From: Planctomycetaceae bacterium
GTDB lineage: Bacteria; Planctomycetota; Planctomycetia; Pirellulales; Pirellulaceae
Direction: 5' to 3'
DNA: 44,780 bases
NCBI GenBank assembly: GCA_015490875.1
Contig: WFWZ01000059.1
Coordinates: forward strand, 1-44,780
Below are positions 1 to 8,371 of the stretch, piece by piece. The position numbers were made by a program, and so were the translations under genes. Under the pieces are notes generated by a model, which saw only the letters and a list, made by a program, of their open reading frames with translations, was not told where the DNA came from and did not search any database. The stretch's first letter is position 1, and the number at the start of each line of letters is the position of its first letter.

Positions 1-1754
1 GCCAAGGCGTTGAGTCCCCACAGCTTGGTTTCCGGATAGCAGGCGCAGTCATGGGGCGGCGCATAGACCAGGCCATTGCTGGGGAGGATACCGAAGAGGC
101 AGCCGCCGCGCACCCAGTGGTGGATCGTCCACGAACGTTGTTTCGGGTCGACGAACTCGATGCCGGTGCGTGACGGCAGGAGGAACCGGTCGGTCGCTTT
201 GGCCATATAGCACCGGTGGTGGAACCAATAGGTTTCGACGTCCGGTGGGAACTCGACTTTCACTTCACCGGTCCGCGGATCGCGGCCGGTGAAGACGCCC
301 GAGTCCCGAGTGCTGCGCGTGGGGGCGGCCCACACGAGTCCATCGATGACGAGAAGGTCCTCGGGAGATTCGTAAGATCCTCGTGGATGTTCGGCCTCCC
401 ACAGTTTTTTGCCGGAGGCCCGGTCGAACCCGGCCATCTTGCGATCGCCTCCCGCATAGAGGACGACATCTTCATAAAGGACGACACGAGGTCCAAAGTT
501 CATGGTGATCGTTTCACGGCGGGATGCGGGGACGGCCCAGCGACGCGTGCCGTCGCGGCGGTTGAGGCTCACGAGGTACGTGCCGTCGTGGAAGACGACA
601 TCGTCGGCTCCTACGGTCAGACTGAAAGGTGCCACTTTCGTCTCGAGTTGCCACAAAACCTTGCCCGTGGTCGTGTCGACTGCCTTCACGAAACGCGGGC
701 GTTCGTTCCAGTGCCACTGTTGCGCCACTCGACGTTGATCGCCGACATTCAGGAGAGGGGCGTAATCGTCGAGTTCCGACGGGCCTGGATTGACCAAGAG
801 AAAGAGCGTGCCGTGGTCATGGACGATTTCTTCCGTGTGGTCCGTACCGGCAAAGGTTCGGAGAGTCTCGCCGGTCGTGGCATCGAGCATCGAGACAGGA
901 GCTTTAATGCCGAGTGTGACGTAGAGGCGGTCACCGTCGGCGACAAGCCGCCGGGCGAGTTGCGTCGGGCCACTTTTGAGCGGCCAAAGGTGGTTGTGCC
1001 AGCGGTTGATAGATCGTTTCCAGAGAACGACGCCGTTGAAGGCGTCTCTGGCCACGAGTTTCCAATGGGCGGGGAGTTGGGCCGACGTGCGCGAACCTTC
1101 GTCGAGGATGTAGAAGATGCGACCACCCGACGAAACGAGGGCGCTCATGCTGGCCATCCGGTCATGGTGCCGTGACCATCGGGGGCTTCCCAACCATTGC
1201 AAGTGACGCGGAGGTGCCACTTCTTGATCGTGGGCGACTGCGTTGCCGCTGGGGTCGTGGAAGTAGTGTGTCCACTCGTCGATCGTCGAGGGAACTTCTT
1301 TTTCGATCTGCGTCCATTGGCCGTCTTCTCGAAGGAGCGCCTTTCCTCGCGGCGAGAGGACTCGCTGAAGTTCCTTTCTGTCGATGGAAACATCGGGACT
1401 CACGACGATGCGGTTGGCCAGTCGATCGACGAGCGGAATATGACGGCCGTCCCAGATATCAGCGGAGACGGAACCATACGAAGGCCGTTGGGAGCATTTC
1501 CGGCGGAATGCCGTAACGCGGCTCGCGTCTGTGTCGAGCAGCAGCACGAGAGACCGGTCGAGGTGGGGCCATAAAAAAGGATCGACATTGGAGATGTCGC
1601 CGAGATAGACAACGAGGCCGCCGGTGTAGCCGGAGTCGACAAGTTGCTGGGTGAGCGGGTCTTCGTCGGGAGCTTGATTCGGAGCGGCAAGGAGGCAGGA
1701 ACCGAGGATCCAAAGGAGGCAGGTGGGAATGCAGGCGAGTCGTCGGGCGGACAT
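1..1754 (-). CDS. Secreted PQQ-type beta-propeller protein with methyltransferase-like N-terminus (partial, C-terminus off the left edge)
   Basis: An uninterrupted frame runs from ATG at 1754 to the first base of the window, 584 codons with no stop. GGAGGT lies just upstream of the start. The N-terminus is a signal peptide (MSARRLACIP, then a hydrophobic run ending LLAAP). Residues about 40-135 follow the layout of a class I methyltransferase-like domain (YTGGLVVYLGD..., then SPRGKALL), but the glycine-rich SAM loop normal in this planctomycete family is not recognisable. After the linker motif IDEWTHYFHD come propeller-type segments (ARDAFNGVVLWKR, DATTGETL, DTTTGKVLWQLE, DRASGKKLWEAE), each with the AxDxxTGxxLW signature of PQQ/BamB-like blades. 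Role is probably periplasmic or outer-surface; the substrate is unknown. It is the last gene of the leftward group. The family assignment is firm; enzymatic activity is doubtful because quinone and SAM ligands cannot be confirmed. Confidence 0.85.
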   Translation of the reverse strand, partial: MSARRLACIPTCLLWILGSCLLAAPNQAPDEDPLTQQLVDSGYTGGLVVYLGDISNVDPFLWPHLDRSLVLLLDTDASRVTAFRRKCSQRPSYGSVSADIWDGRHIPLVDRLANRIVVSPDVSIDRKELQRVLSPRGKALLREDGQWTQIEKEVPSTIDEWTHYFHDPSGNAVAHDQEVAPPRHLQWLGSPRWSRHHDRMASMSALVSSGGRIFYILDEGSRTSAQLPAHWKLVARDAFNGVVLWKRSINRWHNHLWPLKSGPTQLARRLVADGDRLYVTLGIKAPVSMLDATTGETLRTFAGTDHTEEIVHDHGTLFLLVNPGPSELDDYAPLLNVGDQRRVAQQWHWNERPRFVKAVDTTTGKVLWQLETKVAPFSLTVGADDVVFHDGTYLVSLNRRDGTRRWAVPASRRETITMNFGPRVVLYEDVVLYAGGDRKMAGFDRASGKKLWEAEHPRGSYESPEDLLVIDGLVWAAPTRSTRDSGVFTGRDPRTGEVKVEFPPDVETYWFHHRCYMAKATDRFLLPSRTGIEFVDPKQRSWTIHHWVRGGCLFGILPSNGLVYAPPHDCACYPETKLWGLNAL

Positions 1755-1860
1755 GGTTACCTCCACAGACGCGAGAATGGATAGCGCTCAGCGCCCGTCT
1801 ATTGTGGCACGGTTGCGGGCAAGTTGCCAGGACGGGAGCCGTTGTCGGTAATGCGGCAAG

Positions 1861-1888
1861 GCGGGCGGCGGAGGAGAGGGACGCCCGC
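1861..1888 (-). terminator. GC-rich hairpin after the 255-residue gene
   Basis: GCGGGCG (1861-1867) pairs perfectly with CGCCCGC (1882-1888) across a 14-nt loop. It directly abuts the stop codon of the upstream minus-strand gene. There is no U-tract, so it may be a weak terminator or an mRNA 3'-end stabiliser. Confidence 0.35.
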
Positions 1889-2656
1889 TTATGAAGACTC
1901 GCTGCGTTTCTTCTCGACTTTGCGAATCCAGCGTTGAACGGCTTCTTGAGGCGTGAGGTGGCGCGCGTCGCGGCGACGCTTCCGCTTCTTTTCACCCGTA
2001 CTGATTCGACTGGGGATCGGAGCGACAACACCGGCTTCCAGCAGACGGTCATAGTCTTGCACGCGAACCATCCCCTCCATGTGCTCCATGATGGCTCGCT
2101 GAAGCTCTTCGGTGCCATAGACCGAGACCTTCAATCTTGCCAAATGACCGTGTTGGCTACTGAGTAGAATCCGGCGGATCGACCCACTGGCCATTTTGGC
2201 GACGCGTGGAGACCGGATCGCCAGGTGGATCTTCTCGCCTTGCTTGAGCCGTGCTTCGATCCGCTGCAATTGAATGGCCAACTCGCGCGGGTCGTCGTTC
2301 GGTCCCAGGACTTCCCGAATACGCACGCGACGGTTGTCGGACAGGCCCTCCTTCCAGCGAGCCCGCAAACTACTGACCAGCTCCGGGTCGGGATGAAAGA
2401 GATGGACGACCAGTTTTTCGTTAGTGGGAAGAGAACACAATTCTTCGTCCAGCAGTGCGCAAAGATACTCTTCGCGGAAAAAACCCGAAGCGGTCACCTC
2501 ACGCGTCGTCCCATCGGGGCGGATCAGTTGAACGCGGACCGGAGGGGGAGCCTTGCGGGCGCCTCCCGTCCCCTTCGTGGTCGGCTGATCGGAGCGCGCA
2601 ATGGTCTCGTCGGGCGCCGACATGCCAAACGGTTCCAGTGGGTGACCTTCGTCCAT
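1889..2656 (-). CDS. Unrecognised 255-residue protein
   Basis: I do not recognise a family. The protein has no signal peptide and no membrane segment, so it should be cytoplasmic. It has a Ser/Thr/Pro-rich N-terminal 40 residues, then a mixed alpha/beta core (VRVQLIRPDGTTREVTASG..., KLVVHLFHPDPELV..., KIHLAIRSPRVAKM), and a strongly basic C-terminal stretch (GEKKRKRRRDARH) followed by a helix (PQEAVQRWIRKVEKKR). The basic tail could contact nucleic acid, but that is inference. ATG at 2656 is used; an internal Met at residue 12 is an alternative, and neither has a strong ribosome-binding site. It lies 109 bp downstream of the glycosyltransferase and 134 bp upstream of the PQQ-propeller gene on the same strand. 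Codon use and frame length favour a real gene. Confidence 0.7.
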   Translation of the reverse strand: MDEGHPLEPFGMSAPDETIARSDQPTTKGTGGARKAPPPVRVQLIRPDGTTREVTASGFFREEYLCALLDEELCSLPTNEKLVVHLFHPDPELVSSLRARWKEGLSDNRRVRIREVLGPNDDPRELAIQLQRIEARLKQGEKIHLAIRSPRVAKMASGSIRRILLSSQHGHLARLKVSVYGTEELQRAIMEHMEGMVRVQDYDRLLEAGVVAPIPSRISTGEKKRKRRRDARHLTPQEAVQRWIRKVEKKRSESS

Positions 2657-2732
2657 ACCCGCAGGTTACCACGATTTTGCGGCCAATGGAACAGAAAAGT
2701 CCCAAGTTGCACCAGGGAATAGTGGTTCCGTT

Positions 2733-2750
2733 GGGGGCAAGGTTGCCCCC
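2733..2750 (-). terminator. Perfect hairpin 15 nt after the glycosyltransferase stop
   Basis: GGGGGCAA (2733-2740) and TTGCCCCC (2743-2750) form a near-continuous palindrome with a tetraloop at most. On the minus strand it follows the glycosyltransferase stop codon. A short T-run (TTT) flanks it only on the plus strand. It probably marks the transcript end or stabilises it. Confidence 0.4.
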
Positions 2751-2765
2751 TTTGCAGATGGGTGT

Positions 2766-4106
2766 TCACGAGGCGTCGTTTCGGTGCCGCAAGACACGGT
2801 AGATGTTTTGCGGGCGTTCCACGATGGTGCGGAGTTCCCGTTCGAGGACTTCGTAGCTGAAGTACTCATTGCCGACCTGATAATTGTGTTCGACCATCTG
2901 AGCCACGCGTTCGGGGTTGTCGATGAGATCGAGCACGTCTTGGACGACATCTTCGGTGAGGAATCCCTCGAAGCAGACGACGTCGAAACCGCACGGTTCG
3001 ATGTCCATGCGAAAAATCGTGTAGCGGTTGCAGAAGATCGGACGTTTATAGTAGATGGCCTCGAGGAACGCATTGCCGAAGCCTTCGTATTCCGACGGGT
3101 ACGAGACCAGATCGGCTTGGGAGTAGACGTCCGCCAGCGTATATAGGGGGCGTCCTTCCGCGTCGTGTCCTCGCTGTTCGCTGATTCGATCGGCGATAAA
3201 GAGGACGTCGACGTCGAAGAGGCGGGCGTAGTCGCGGATTCGAGCCTCGTAGGCGTCTCCTTCATCGCCCCCATGGTGGCTGATTACGAGTTTGGCGGGG
3301 CGCTTCATTCGAAAAATCAACTCGATGGCGTGTTCGATCCCTTTGCGAGCTACGACGCGGGTCGGCTGGAGCACGAAGAGTTCGTTATCTTCCAGACCGA
3401 TCTCCGCGCGAAGTGTGCGGGCGTAGTCGTCGGGTGGTGGAGGTGGCGAAGCGAAGTCCATGACGTTGGGAATGATCCAGCACGACTGGCCGGTTCGCCG
3501 GCTGAACTCTTCGGCCTGCACGCTGTTGATGACGACATGCTGGATGAAGCCAAGGGCCGGGGGAAAAGCGTACAGGAGCAGATCAGGCACCGCATTGACG
3601 AGAAAACGGTCGCGTTCCCAATAGAAATCGTGGTGATGGGCGAGGCACCCGATCGAGGTTTCCTGGAGTGTCGAGACGATGGCGACACCGAGAGGAACGT
3701 TCATCGGGATGGTGAGCGCATTTTCGACAACGAGCGCGTCGAGGTCGAGGTCGCCGATGATTTGATCGAGCTCGTTGTGAAGGTCCGTGGCGATGTCGAA
3801 GATCTTGTTGGTGATGGCATTCGAACGAATCGTCGTGCCGAAGATCTTCTCTTGAATCTCCTGGATTTCCGGATGGAGAAAATGCGCACGGGGCAAGATC
3901 ACCGAACGATCGGCGGGTCGATCGCATTGGCCGGCGATGTAGTAGCACTGGACTCCGGCTCGTTCCAAGACATCGGCCCACTTGCCGATCTCGAGCGACA
4001 CGCCGTCGGTGCCTGCGATACGTGTGGAGACGAACGCGACGCGGTGCTGTCCGTCGCCCGACTGGGGTGGGCGCCGAAATTCCCAAGGAGTGCGTGTCGA
4101 GTTCAT
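2766..4106 (-). CDS. GT4-family glycosyltransferase (GT-B fold)
   Basis: The 446-residue protein has the two-domain GT-B layout. The N-terminal acceptor domain starts RVAFVSTRIAGTDGVSLEIG at about residue 22 and carries AHHHDFYWERDRF mid-way. The C-terminal nucleotide-sugar domain contains PTRVVARKGIEHAIEL and the retaining-GT E-x7-E motif EGFGNAFLE (Glu341 and Glu349). There is no signal peptide, so it acts in the cytoplasm on an NDP-sugar. The TDGVSLE and HHDFYWER motifs recall glycosyltransferases resembling mannosylglucosylglycerate-type synthases, which would suggest compatible-solute or glycoconjugate synthesis; that specificity is a guess. AAGG lies about 10 nt before the ATG. It sits 37 bp after the TIM-barrel gene on the same strand, so co-transcription is likely. 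Family call is firm, substrate unknown. Confidence 0.9.
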   Translation of the reverse strand: MNSTRTPWEFRRPPQSGDGQHRVAFVSTRIAGTDGVSLEIGKWADVLERAGVQCYYIAGQCDRPADRSVILPRAHFLHPEIQEIQEKIFGTTIRSNAITNKIFDIATDLHNELDQIIGDLDLDALVVENALTIPMNVPLGVAIVSTLQETSIGCLAHHHDFYWERDRFLVNAVPDLLLYAFPPALGFIQHVVINSVQAEEFSRRTGQSCWIIPNVMDFASPPPPPDDYARTLRAEIGLEDNELFVLQPTRVVARKGIEHAIELIFRMKRPAKLVISHHGGDEGDAYEARIRDYARLFDVDVLFIADRISEQRGHDAEGRPLYTLADVYSQADLVSYPSEYEGFGNAFLEAIYYKRPIFCNRYTIFRMDIEPCGFDVVCFEGFLTEDVVQDVLDLIDNPERVAQMVEHNYQVGNEYFSYEVLERELRTIVERPQNIYRVLRHRNDAS

Positions 4107-4143
4107 GCTGACGTACCTTCTACCTCGTCGGAGGATGGTCGAA

Positions 4144-5046
4144 TCAGAACGCGTCGGCGTTGCGATAGGCGGCGATCACGGCTCGCTCTCCTTCTTCGCC
4201 CTTCTTCGAGTTGCCATGTTCCATGCCGACGACCCCTTGATAGCCTCGCTCGTGAATGAAGCGAAACACATTGCGGTAGTTGATCTCGCCCGTTCCCGGT
4301 TCTTTGCGTCCGGGATTGTCGCCTACCTGGAAGTAGCCGATTTCGGACCAGCAACGATCGATGTTGGGGATGAGGTTCCCTTCGGTGATCTGCTGGTGGT
4401 AAATGTCGAACAGGATCTTGCAGGAAGGACTGTCGACGGCGCGACAGATCATGAAGGCTTGAGGCGACTTGTAGAGGAACGTGCCGGGGTGGTTGGTGTG
4501 GTGATTCAGCGGCTCTAAGACCATCACGAGGCCGTGAGGTTCGAGGATTTCTGCGCACCGCCTCAGCAGTTCGATGCAGTTGGCCGTTTGATAGTCCCAG
4601 GCGAGCTTCGGGTGGGAGAGTCCCGGGACGACCGTCATCCACTTGGCGCGCACGCGCTTGGCGACTTCCACCGAATCGCGGATGTCTTTGAGGACCGCTT
4701 CGCGAGCCGCCTTGTTGTCGCCCGCGAAGGTTACCTCCTTGAAGGTGGCCGTCGCCACGAAGACACCCATCGTCATCCCCAGTTTTTCCATGGCTCGAGC
4801 GATCCGTTCCTGCTCGGCCACCGGACGCCGCTTCATCCCGTTGTCTTCCCATGCCGTGAATCCCTGGTCGGCGGCGAACTTGAGTTGATCGACGGGATCC
4901 TTGCCTGCTGAGTGGCGGAACATCCCGAAATGAGGCGCGTATTTCAGCTTGAACGGAGCCGGCTTCTGCTGGGCTCGACTCGTTCGCATGGTGGCAGCCG
5001 CCGCTGCCGCTGCACCGGTGGCCAACAGAAACTCGCGTCGCTTCAT
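4144..5046 (-). CDS. Tat-exported xylose-isomerase-like TIM barrel (hydroxypyruvate isomerase family)
   Basis: The 300-residue protein opens with a twin-arginine signal (MKRREFLLATG, then an alanine-rich h-region) that probably ends near SRAQ at about residue 25. The mature part is an AP_endonuc_2/xylose-isomerase-type barrel. Candidate metal ligands are the Glu in VMVLEPLNHH, the Asp in ILFDIYHQQ and the Glu in GVVGMEHG. Family members isomerise or epimerise small sugars or hydroxypyruvate; the Tat signal places this one in the periplasm, common for the many planctomycete paralogues of unknown substrate. GAGGAG sits 8 nt before the start. It is the first gene of the leftward group and is divergent from the esterase-like gene across 308 bp, so both may be controlled from that shared region. 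It is not EboE: it is exported and lies away from the ebo genes. Confidence 0.88.
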   Translation of the reverse strand: MKRREFLLATGAAAAAAATMRTSRAQQKPAPFKLKYAPHFGMFRHSAGKDPVDQLKFAADQGFTAWEDNGMKRRPVAEQERIARAMEKLGMTMGVFVATATFKEVTFAGDNKAAREAVLKDIRDSVEVAKRVRAKWMTVVPGLSHPKLAWDYQTANCIELLRRCAEILEPHGLVMVLEPLNHHTNHPGTFLYKSPQAFMICRAVDSPSCKILFDIYHQQITEGNLIPNIDRCWSEIGYFQVGDNPGRKEPGTGEINYRNVFRFIHERGYQGVVGMEHGNSKKGEEGERAVIAAYRNADAF

Positions 5047-5354
5047 CGTCAGACTCCTCTATTTGCGATTTCTCGATTCCCGGCTCTCGTCACTTTCCAC
5101 TACGATCACCCTGGGCGGATCCGAACCACCCCGGAGGACGCACGCTCGTTCCACTGCCGCGTATCATCTCACGTTCGTTCAGACGCGGCAACCAGTGGAG
5201 GATGAACCTCGGCGTCGCGAACCCGCCCCCAAGTCGCCAGATGCTTCCCTATAATGCAGCTTCAACATGCGACGGCTCAGGCAAACGGGCTGAATGCAAA
5301 GCCGGTCGGCGCGCGCACCATCGTACGGCATCAACGCATAAGGAAGAGGAAAAG
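5047..5354. promoter_or_regulatory. Divergent intergenic region with a TATAAT box
   Basis: These 308 bp separate two divergent Tat-exported proteins and must hold both promoters. On the plus strand TATAAT occurs at 5250-5255, but no good -35 is seen 16-18 nt upstream. AGGAAGAGGA at 5341-5350 is the ribosome-binding site of the downstream gene. An in-frame ATG at 5202 exists but lies before the TATAAT and lacks comparable support. No other gene is seen. Confidence 0.35.
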
Positions 5355-7418
5355 ATGACCCCAGCCACTCAGACGCCGGCGAGTCGAGACTTGGGACGGT
5401 TGTCGCGTCGCACCTGGATCGTGGGCGCCTCGGCGTCGACCGCTCTAACATTCGGTGCACCTGCAGCCAGCCTCCGAGGCGCGGAGCGCCCCGAGTCGCT
5501 CGCCAGACAGCATTTCCCTCGCATGTTGCAAGAATGGTATGTGCGTCGGGTGCGAGCTAAGTTGGCCGTGACGCGCCGCCGGCGCCGGCAGTTGTCGACT
5601 TCTTCGCAGGCGGAAGGCTACGTTCGCGAGGTCCGAGAGAAGATCCAAACGTGCTTTGGACCGTTTCCCGAGAAGACACCCTTAAATGCGCGAGTGACTC
5701 GGCGGATCGAGCGGGAAGCTTACACGATCGAGAACATCCTTTTCGAGAGCCGCCCAGGTTTTCTAGTGACCGCCAACCTCTATCTTCCCCGGACCGACCG
5801 ACCGGCTCCCGGCGTCGTCGGCACGTGCGGACACTCCTTTAACGGCAAGATGGCGGAAGCCTACCAGGGGTTCGCACAAGGTCTAGCGAGGCAGGGCTAC
5901 GTGGTCCTGCTTTACGATCCGATCGGTCAAGGAGAACGGATTCAGTATCTGGATGACGGGCTGCGTCCCGAAGTGGGAGGCGGGGTGCGAGATCACCTTC
6001 TTGCCGGAAATCAGCAGTATCTCGTCGGCGAGTTCCTCGGAAGTTGGCGCGCCTGGGACGGCATCCGGGCACTCGATTACCTCCTGACGCGCCCCGAAGT
6101 CGACAAGCGACATCTCGGTGTCACTGGCAACTCGGGAGGCGGCACGATGACGACGTGGCTGTGCGGTGTCGAATCACGGTGGACGATGGCCGCTCCCTCC
6201 TGCTTTGTTACCTCCTTCTTGAACAACCTCGAGAACGAATTGCCGGCCGACACGGAGCAGTGCCCGCCACGAGCCCTCGAATTGGGACTCGACCACCTCG
6301 ACTTCCTTGCTGCGATGGCTCCCAAGCCAGTCATCATCCTGGCGAAGGAGCGGGACTTCTTCGATGTCCGAGGCACCGAGTACGCCTACCAGGAGCTGAA
6401 ACGGATCTACCGGTTGCTTGGAGCGGAGGACCGGATCGGGATGTTCGTCGGTCCCACATATCATGGGTACTCGAAGGAGAACCGCGAGGCCATGTACGGT
6501 TGGTTCCACCGGTGGACGGGCATTGCCAAGGATAGCCGGGAACCGGAGTTGACGCTCGAGAGTGAGGAGACGCTTCGCTGCACGCCCAAGGGCCAGGTCG
6601 CCACACTTGGATCCAAGACCGTTTTCGACTTCACGCGAGAAAAGGCACTGGCGCTGAAGAAGGGGCGAAAGAAGGTAGAGACCCCTGAGCAGTGTCGAGG
6701 CTCGCTTTGCCGTGTGCTTCATCTGAAGGAAGTGCCGAACGATGGTCCGGCGTATCGCATCCTCCGCCCCTTCGGGTACTCCAAACCCCGTGCCCACGTG
6801 ACGCCTTACGCTGTCGAGACCGAGCCCGACATCTTTGCACTGGTTTATCGTTTGGGGAAAGAGCGGCTCTATTCGAGGCCTCATGGCAGAGGGAAGCCGG
6901 CGACCTTGTATGTCGCCGACCAGTCGGCCGATTGGGAGTTGCGGCAGGGAACGCTTCAGCAGCATCTCGTGGAAGCCATGGAGGCCGGAGCCTACGCCTG
7001 CGATCTTCGAGGTGTCGGGGAATCTCGGCCCAATACGTGCGGCGGGACGCAGACCTTCTACGCGCCATACGGGAACGACTATTTCTATGCCGCCCATGCA
7101 CTGATGTTAGGCAACTGCGTCATGGCTCAACGAACGTACGATCTTAGGCGTGTCTGTCAGTTCCTGCGTCGCTGTGGGCACTCGGAGATCCACTTGGTGG
7201 CTCGAGGCTGGGCCACGATCCCCGCCGCATTCGCGGGACTCTTGGAGGAAGCCATCACCAAGGTGGCTCTCATCGACCGCCTCGAGTCGTTCGAGAAGAT
7301 CGCCACCAGTCGCCGTTACGACTGGCCGTTGTCTACGTTTGTGCCGAGGATCCTCGCTACGTTGGACATGCCCGATGTCTATGAGGCTCTGCATAAGCTT
7401 GGAAAGGCTGAGGGGTGA
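5355..7418 (+). CDS. Tat-exported alpha/beta-hydrolase, acetylxylan-esterase-like
   Basis: Start ATG 5355 was chosen over ATG 5202 because AGGAAGAGGA precedes it and a Tat-type signal follows at once (SRRTWIVGAS, then a hydrophobic Ala/Leu run). The protein is 687 residues. The N-terminal hydrolase domain (about residues 100-400) has the oxyanion-side motif VVGTCGHSFNGK, the strand VVLLYDPIGQGER, and the nucleophile elbow GNSGGG with Ser at about 260. FDVRG/KERDFFD and PTYHGY supply plausible acid and His residues. A second hydrolase-like half lies at about 500-680 (YACDLRGVGESRP, HLVARGW) without a clear nucleophile elbow. Such planctomycete proteins probably deacetylate or de-esterify plant or algal polysaccharides in the periplasm. 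Its stop overlaps the start region of the PIG-L deacetylase, so the two are likely co-transcribed. Confidence 0.87.
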   Translation: MTPATQTPASRDLGRLSRRTWIVGASASTALTFGAPAASLRGAERPESLARQHFPRMLQEWYVRRVRAKLAVTRRRRRQLSTSSQAEGYVREVREKIQTCFGPFPEKTPLNARVTRRIEREAYTIENILFESRPGFLVTANLYLPRTDRPAPGVVGTCGHSFNGKMAEAYQGFAQGLARQGYVVLLYDPIGQGERIQYLDDGLRPEVGGGVRDHLLAGNQQYLVGEFLGSWRAWDGIRALDYLLTRPEVDKRHLGVTGNSGGGTMTTWLCGVESRWTMAAPSCFVTSFLNNLENELPADTEQCPPRALELGLDHLDFLAAMAPKPVIILAKERDFFDVRGTEYAYQELKRIYRLLGAEDRIGMFVGPTYHGYSKENREAMYGWFHRWTGIAKDSREPELTLESEETLRCTPKGQVATLGSKTVFDFTREKALALKKGRKKVETPEQCRGSLCRVLHLKEVPNDGPAYRILRPFGYSKPRAHVTPYAVETEPDIFALVYRLGKERLYSRPHGRGKPATLYVADQSADWELRQGTLQQHLVEAMEAGAYACDLRGVGESRPNTCGGTQTFYAPYGNDYFYAAHALMLGNCVMAQRTYDLRRVCQFLRRCGHSEIHLVARGWATIPAAFAGLLEEAITKVALIDRLESFEKIATSRRYDWPLSTFVPRILATLDMPDVYEALHKLGKAEG

Positions 7419-7420
7419 GG

Positions 7421-8230
7421 ATGGTGCGATTGTTGGTGTTGGGGGCTCATCCGGATGATGCCGAGTTTCATGCGGGCGGGTTGATCGTTCGCCATGCTCG
7501 GATGGGACATGCGGTGCGCATGGTTTCGGTGACCGATGGATCGGCCGGCCACCATCGACTAGAGCCACGCGAGTTGGCCCAGGTGCGGCGTCGTGAAGCC
7601 GAGGCATCCGCCGCGGTTATTGGCGTGGAATACCACGTATGGGAATTCCCTGACGGCGGCCTCTTGCCGACTTTAGAGTTGCGCGATCGGATTATTACCG
7701 AGATGCGCACCTATCGCCCCGATCTGGTCTTGACGCATCGCACGAACGACTATCATCCCGACCATCGCGCCCTGGGCCAGGCGGTGCAGGATGCGTCGTA
7801 TTTGGTGACGGTGCCGCTGATCGTTCCCGAGGTTCCTTTTCTTCGGAAGCCGCCGGTCGTCGCTTCCATGGTGGATCTCTTCCGCAAGCCCGTGCCACTC
7901 GAGCCTCATGTGGTGCTCGACATCGAACCCGAACTTCCGACGGTGATCCGGATGTTGGCTTGCCATCGGTCTCAGGTCTTTGACTTCCTACCGTTCAATC
8001 AGGAGATCGAGTTGCCGGCGTTTCGAGATCAAGATGAGGAACTGGCGTGGCTTCAGAACTGGTATACATCGATGACGTCACAGCGAGCGGACCGGTTCCG
8101 CGAAGCGCTGATCGAGCAACTTGGGGCGGAGCGAGGCAAAGAGGCCCGGTATGTGGAAGTCTACGAGATCAGCGAGTACGCGGAGGGGGCGGACGAACGA
8201 CGCCTTCGGGAGTTGTTTCCAGCAACGTAG
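7421..8230 (+). CDS. PIG-L family deacetylase
   Basis: The 269-residue protein has the LmbE/PIG-L zinc-hydrolase signature: HPDD at residues 10-13 (in LLVLGAHPDDAEFHAGG) and the second His motif DYHPDH with His112 and His115. The family removes N-acetyl groups from GlcNAc-type sugars (GlcNAc-PI, GlcNAc-malate, mycothiol precursors). No signal peptide is seen, so it acts in the cytoplasm; the exact substrate is unknown. GTG at 7415 is in frame two codons earlier and overlaps the preceding TGA, but ATG 7421 has GAGGGGTGAGG directly upstream and is preferred. The gene is translationally adjacent to the upstream esterase-like gene, suggesting linked sugar-deacetylation roles. Its TAG stop is supplied by the first unit of the palindromic repeat array that follows. 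Confidence 0.9.
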   Translation: MVRLLVLGAHPDDAEFHAGGLIVRHARMGHAVRMVSVTDGSAGHHRLEPRELAQVRRREAEASAAVIGVEYHVWEFPDGGLLPTLELRDRIITEMRTYRPDLVLTHRTNDYHPDHRALGQAVQDASYLVTVPLIVPEVPFLRKPPVVASMVDLFRKPVPLEPHVVLDIEPELPTVIRMLACHRSQVFDFLPFNQEIELPAFRDQDEELAWLQNWYTSMTSQRADRFREALIEQLGAERGKEARYVEVYEISEYAEGADERRLRELFPAT

Positions 8231-8361
8231 GTCAGACTCTCCAGCCTGACGAAATTTCTCTCGCAGAGCTCTCGTAGGTCAGGCTTTCCAGCCTGACGGA
8301 ATCTCCCTAACGCGTCAGGGCAACGCATAATCAGGCTTTCCAGCCTGACCAAATTTCTTCT
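8228..8361. repeat. Three-copy palindromic (REP-like) repeat array
   Basis: Three near-identical palindromes occur at 8231-8250, 8278-8297 and 8330-8349, with core TCAGGCTTTCCAGCCTGA forming an 8-bp stem and a 4-nt loop. Copy 1 differs (TCAGACTCTCC) and pairs less well. Copies 1 and 2 are preceded by GTAG, and all three are followed by a related AAATTTCT-like or GAATCTCC-like tail, so the unit is about 31-35 nt. The array fills the gap between two convergent genes and may also act as a bidirectional transcript end. Confidence 0.85.
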
Positions 8362-8371
8362 ACCCATTGCC

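Noticed and set aside
216-1175. 319-codon plus-strand frame at the left edge
   Set aside because: It lies antisense to the PQQ-propeller gene, which is open to the edge and carries clear motifs.
3165-4259. 364-codon plus-strand frame opposite the GT4 glycosyltransferase
   Set aside because: Mirror of a well-supported gene; Asp/Val/Glu-rich composition is the usual antisense product of this codon use.
8228-8361. CRISPR array
   Set aside because: Only three units, the repeat is itself a hairpin palindrome of about 20 nt with similar flanks, spacers are short and uneven, and no cas genes are present.
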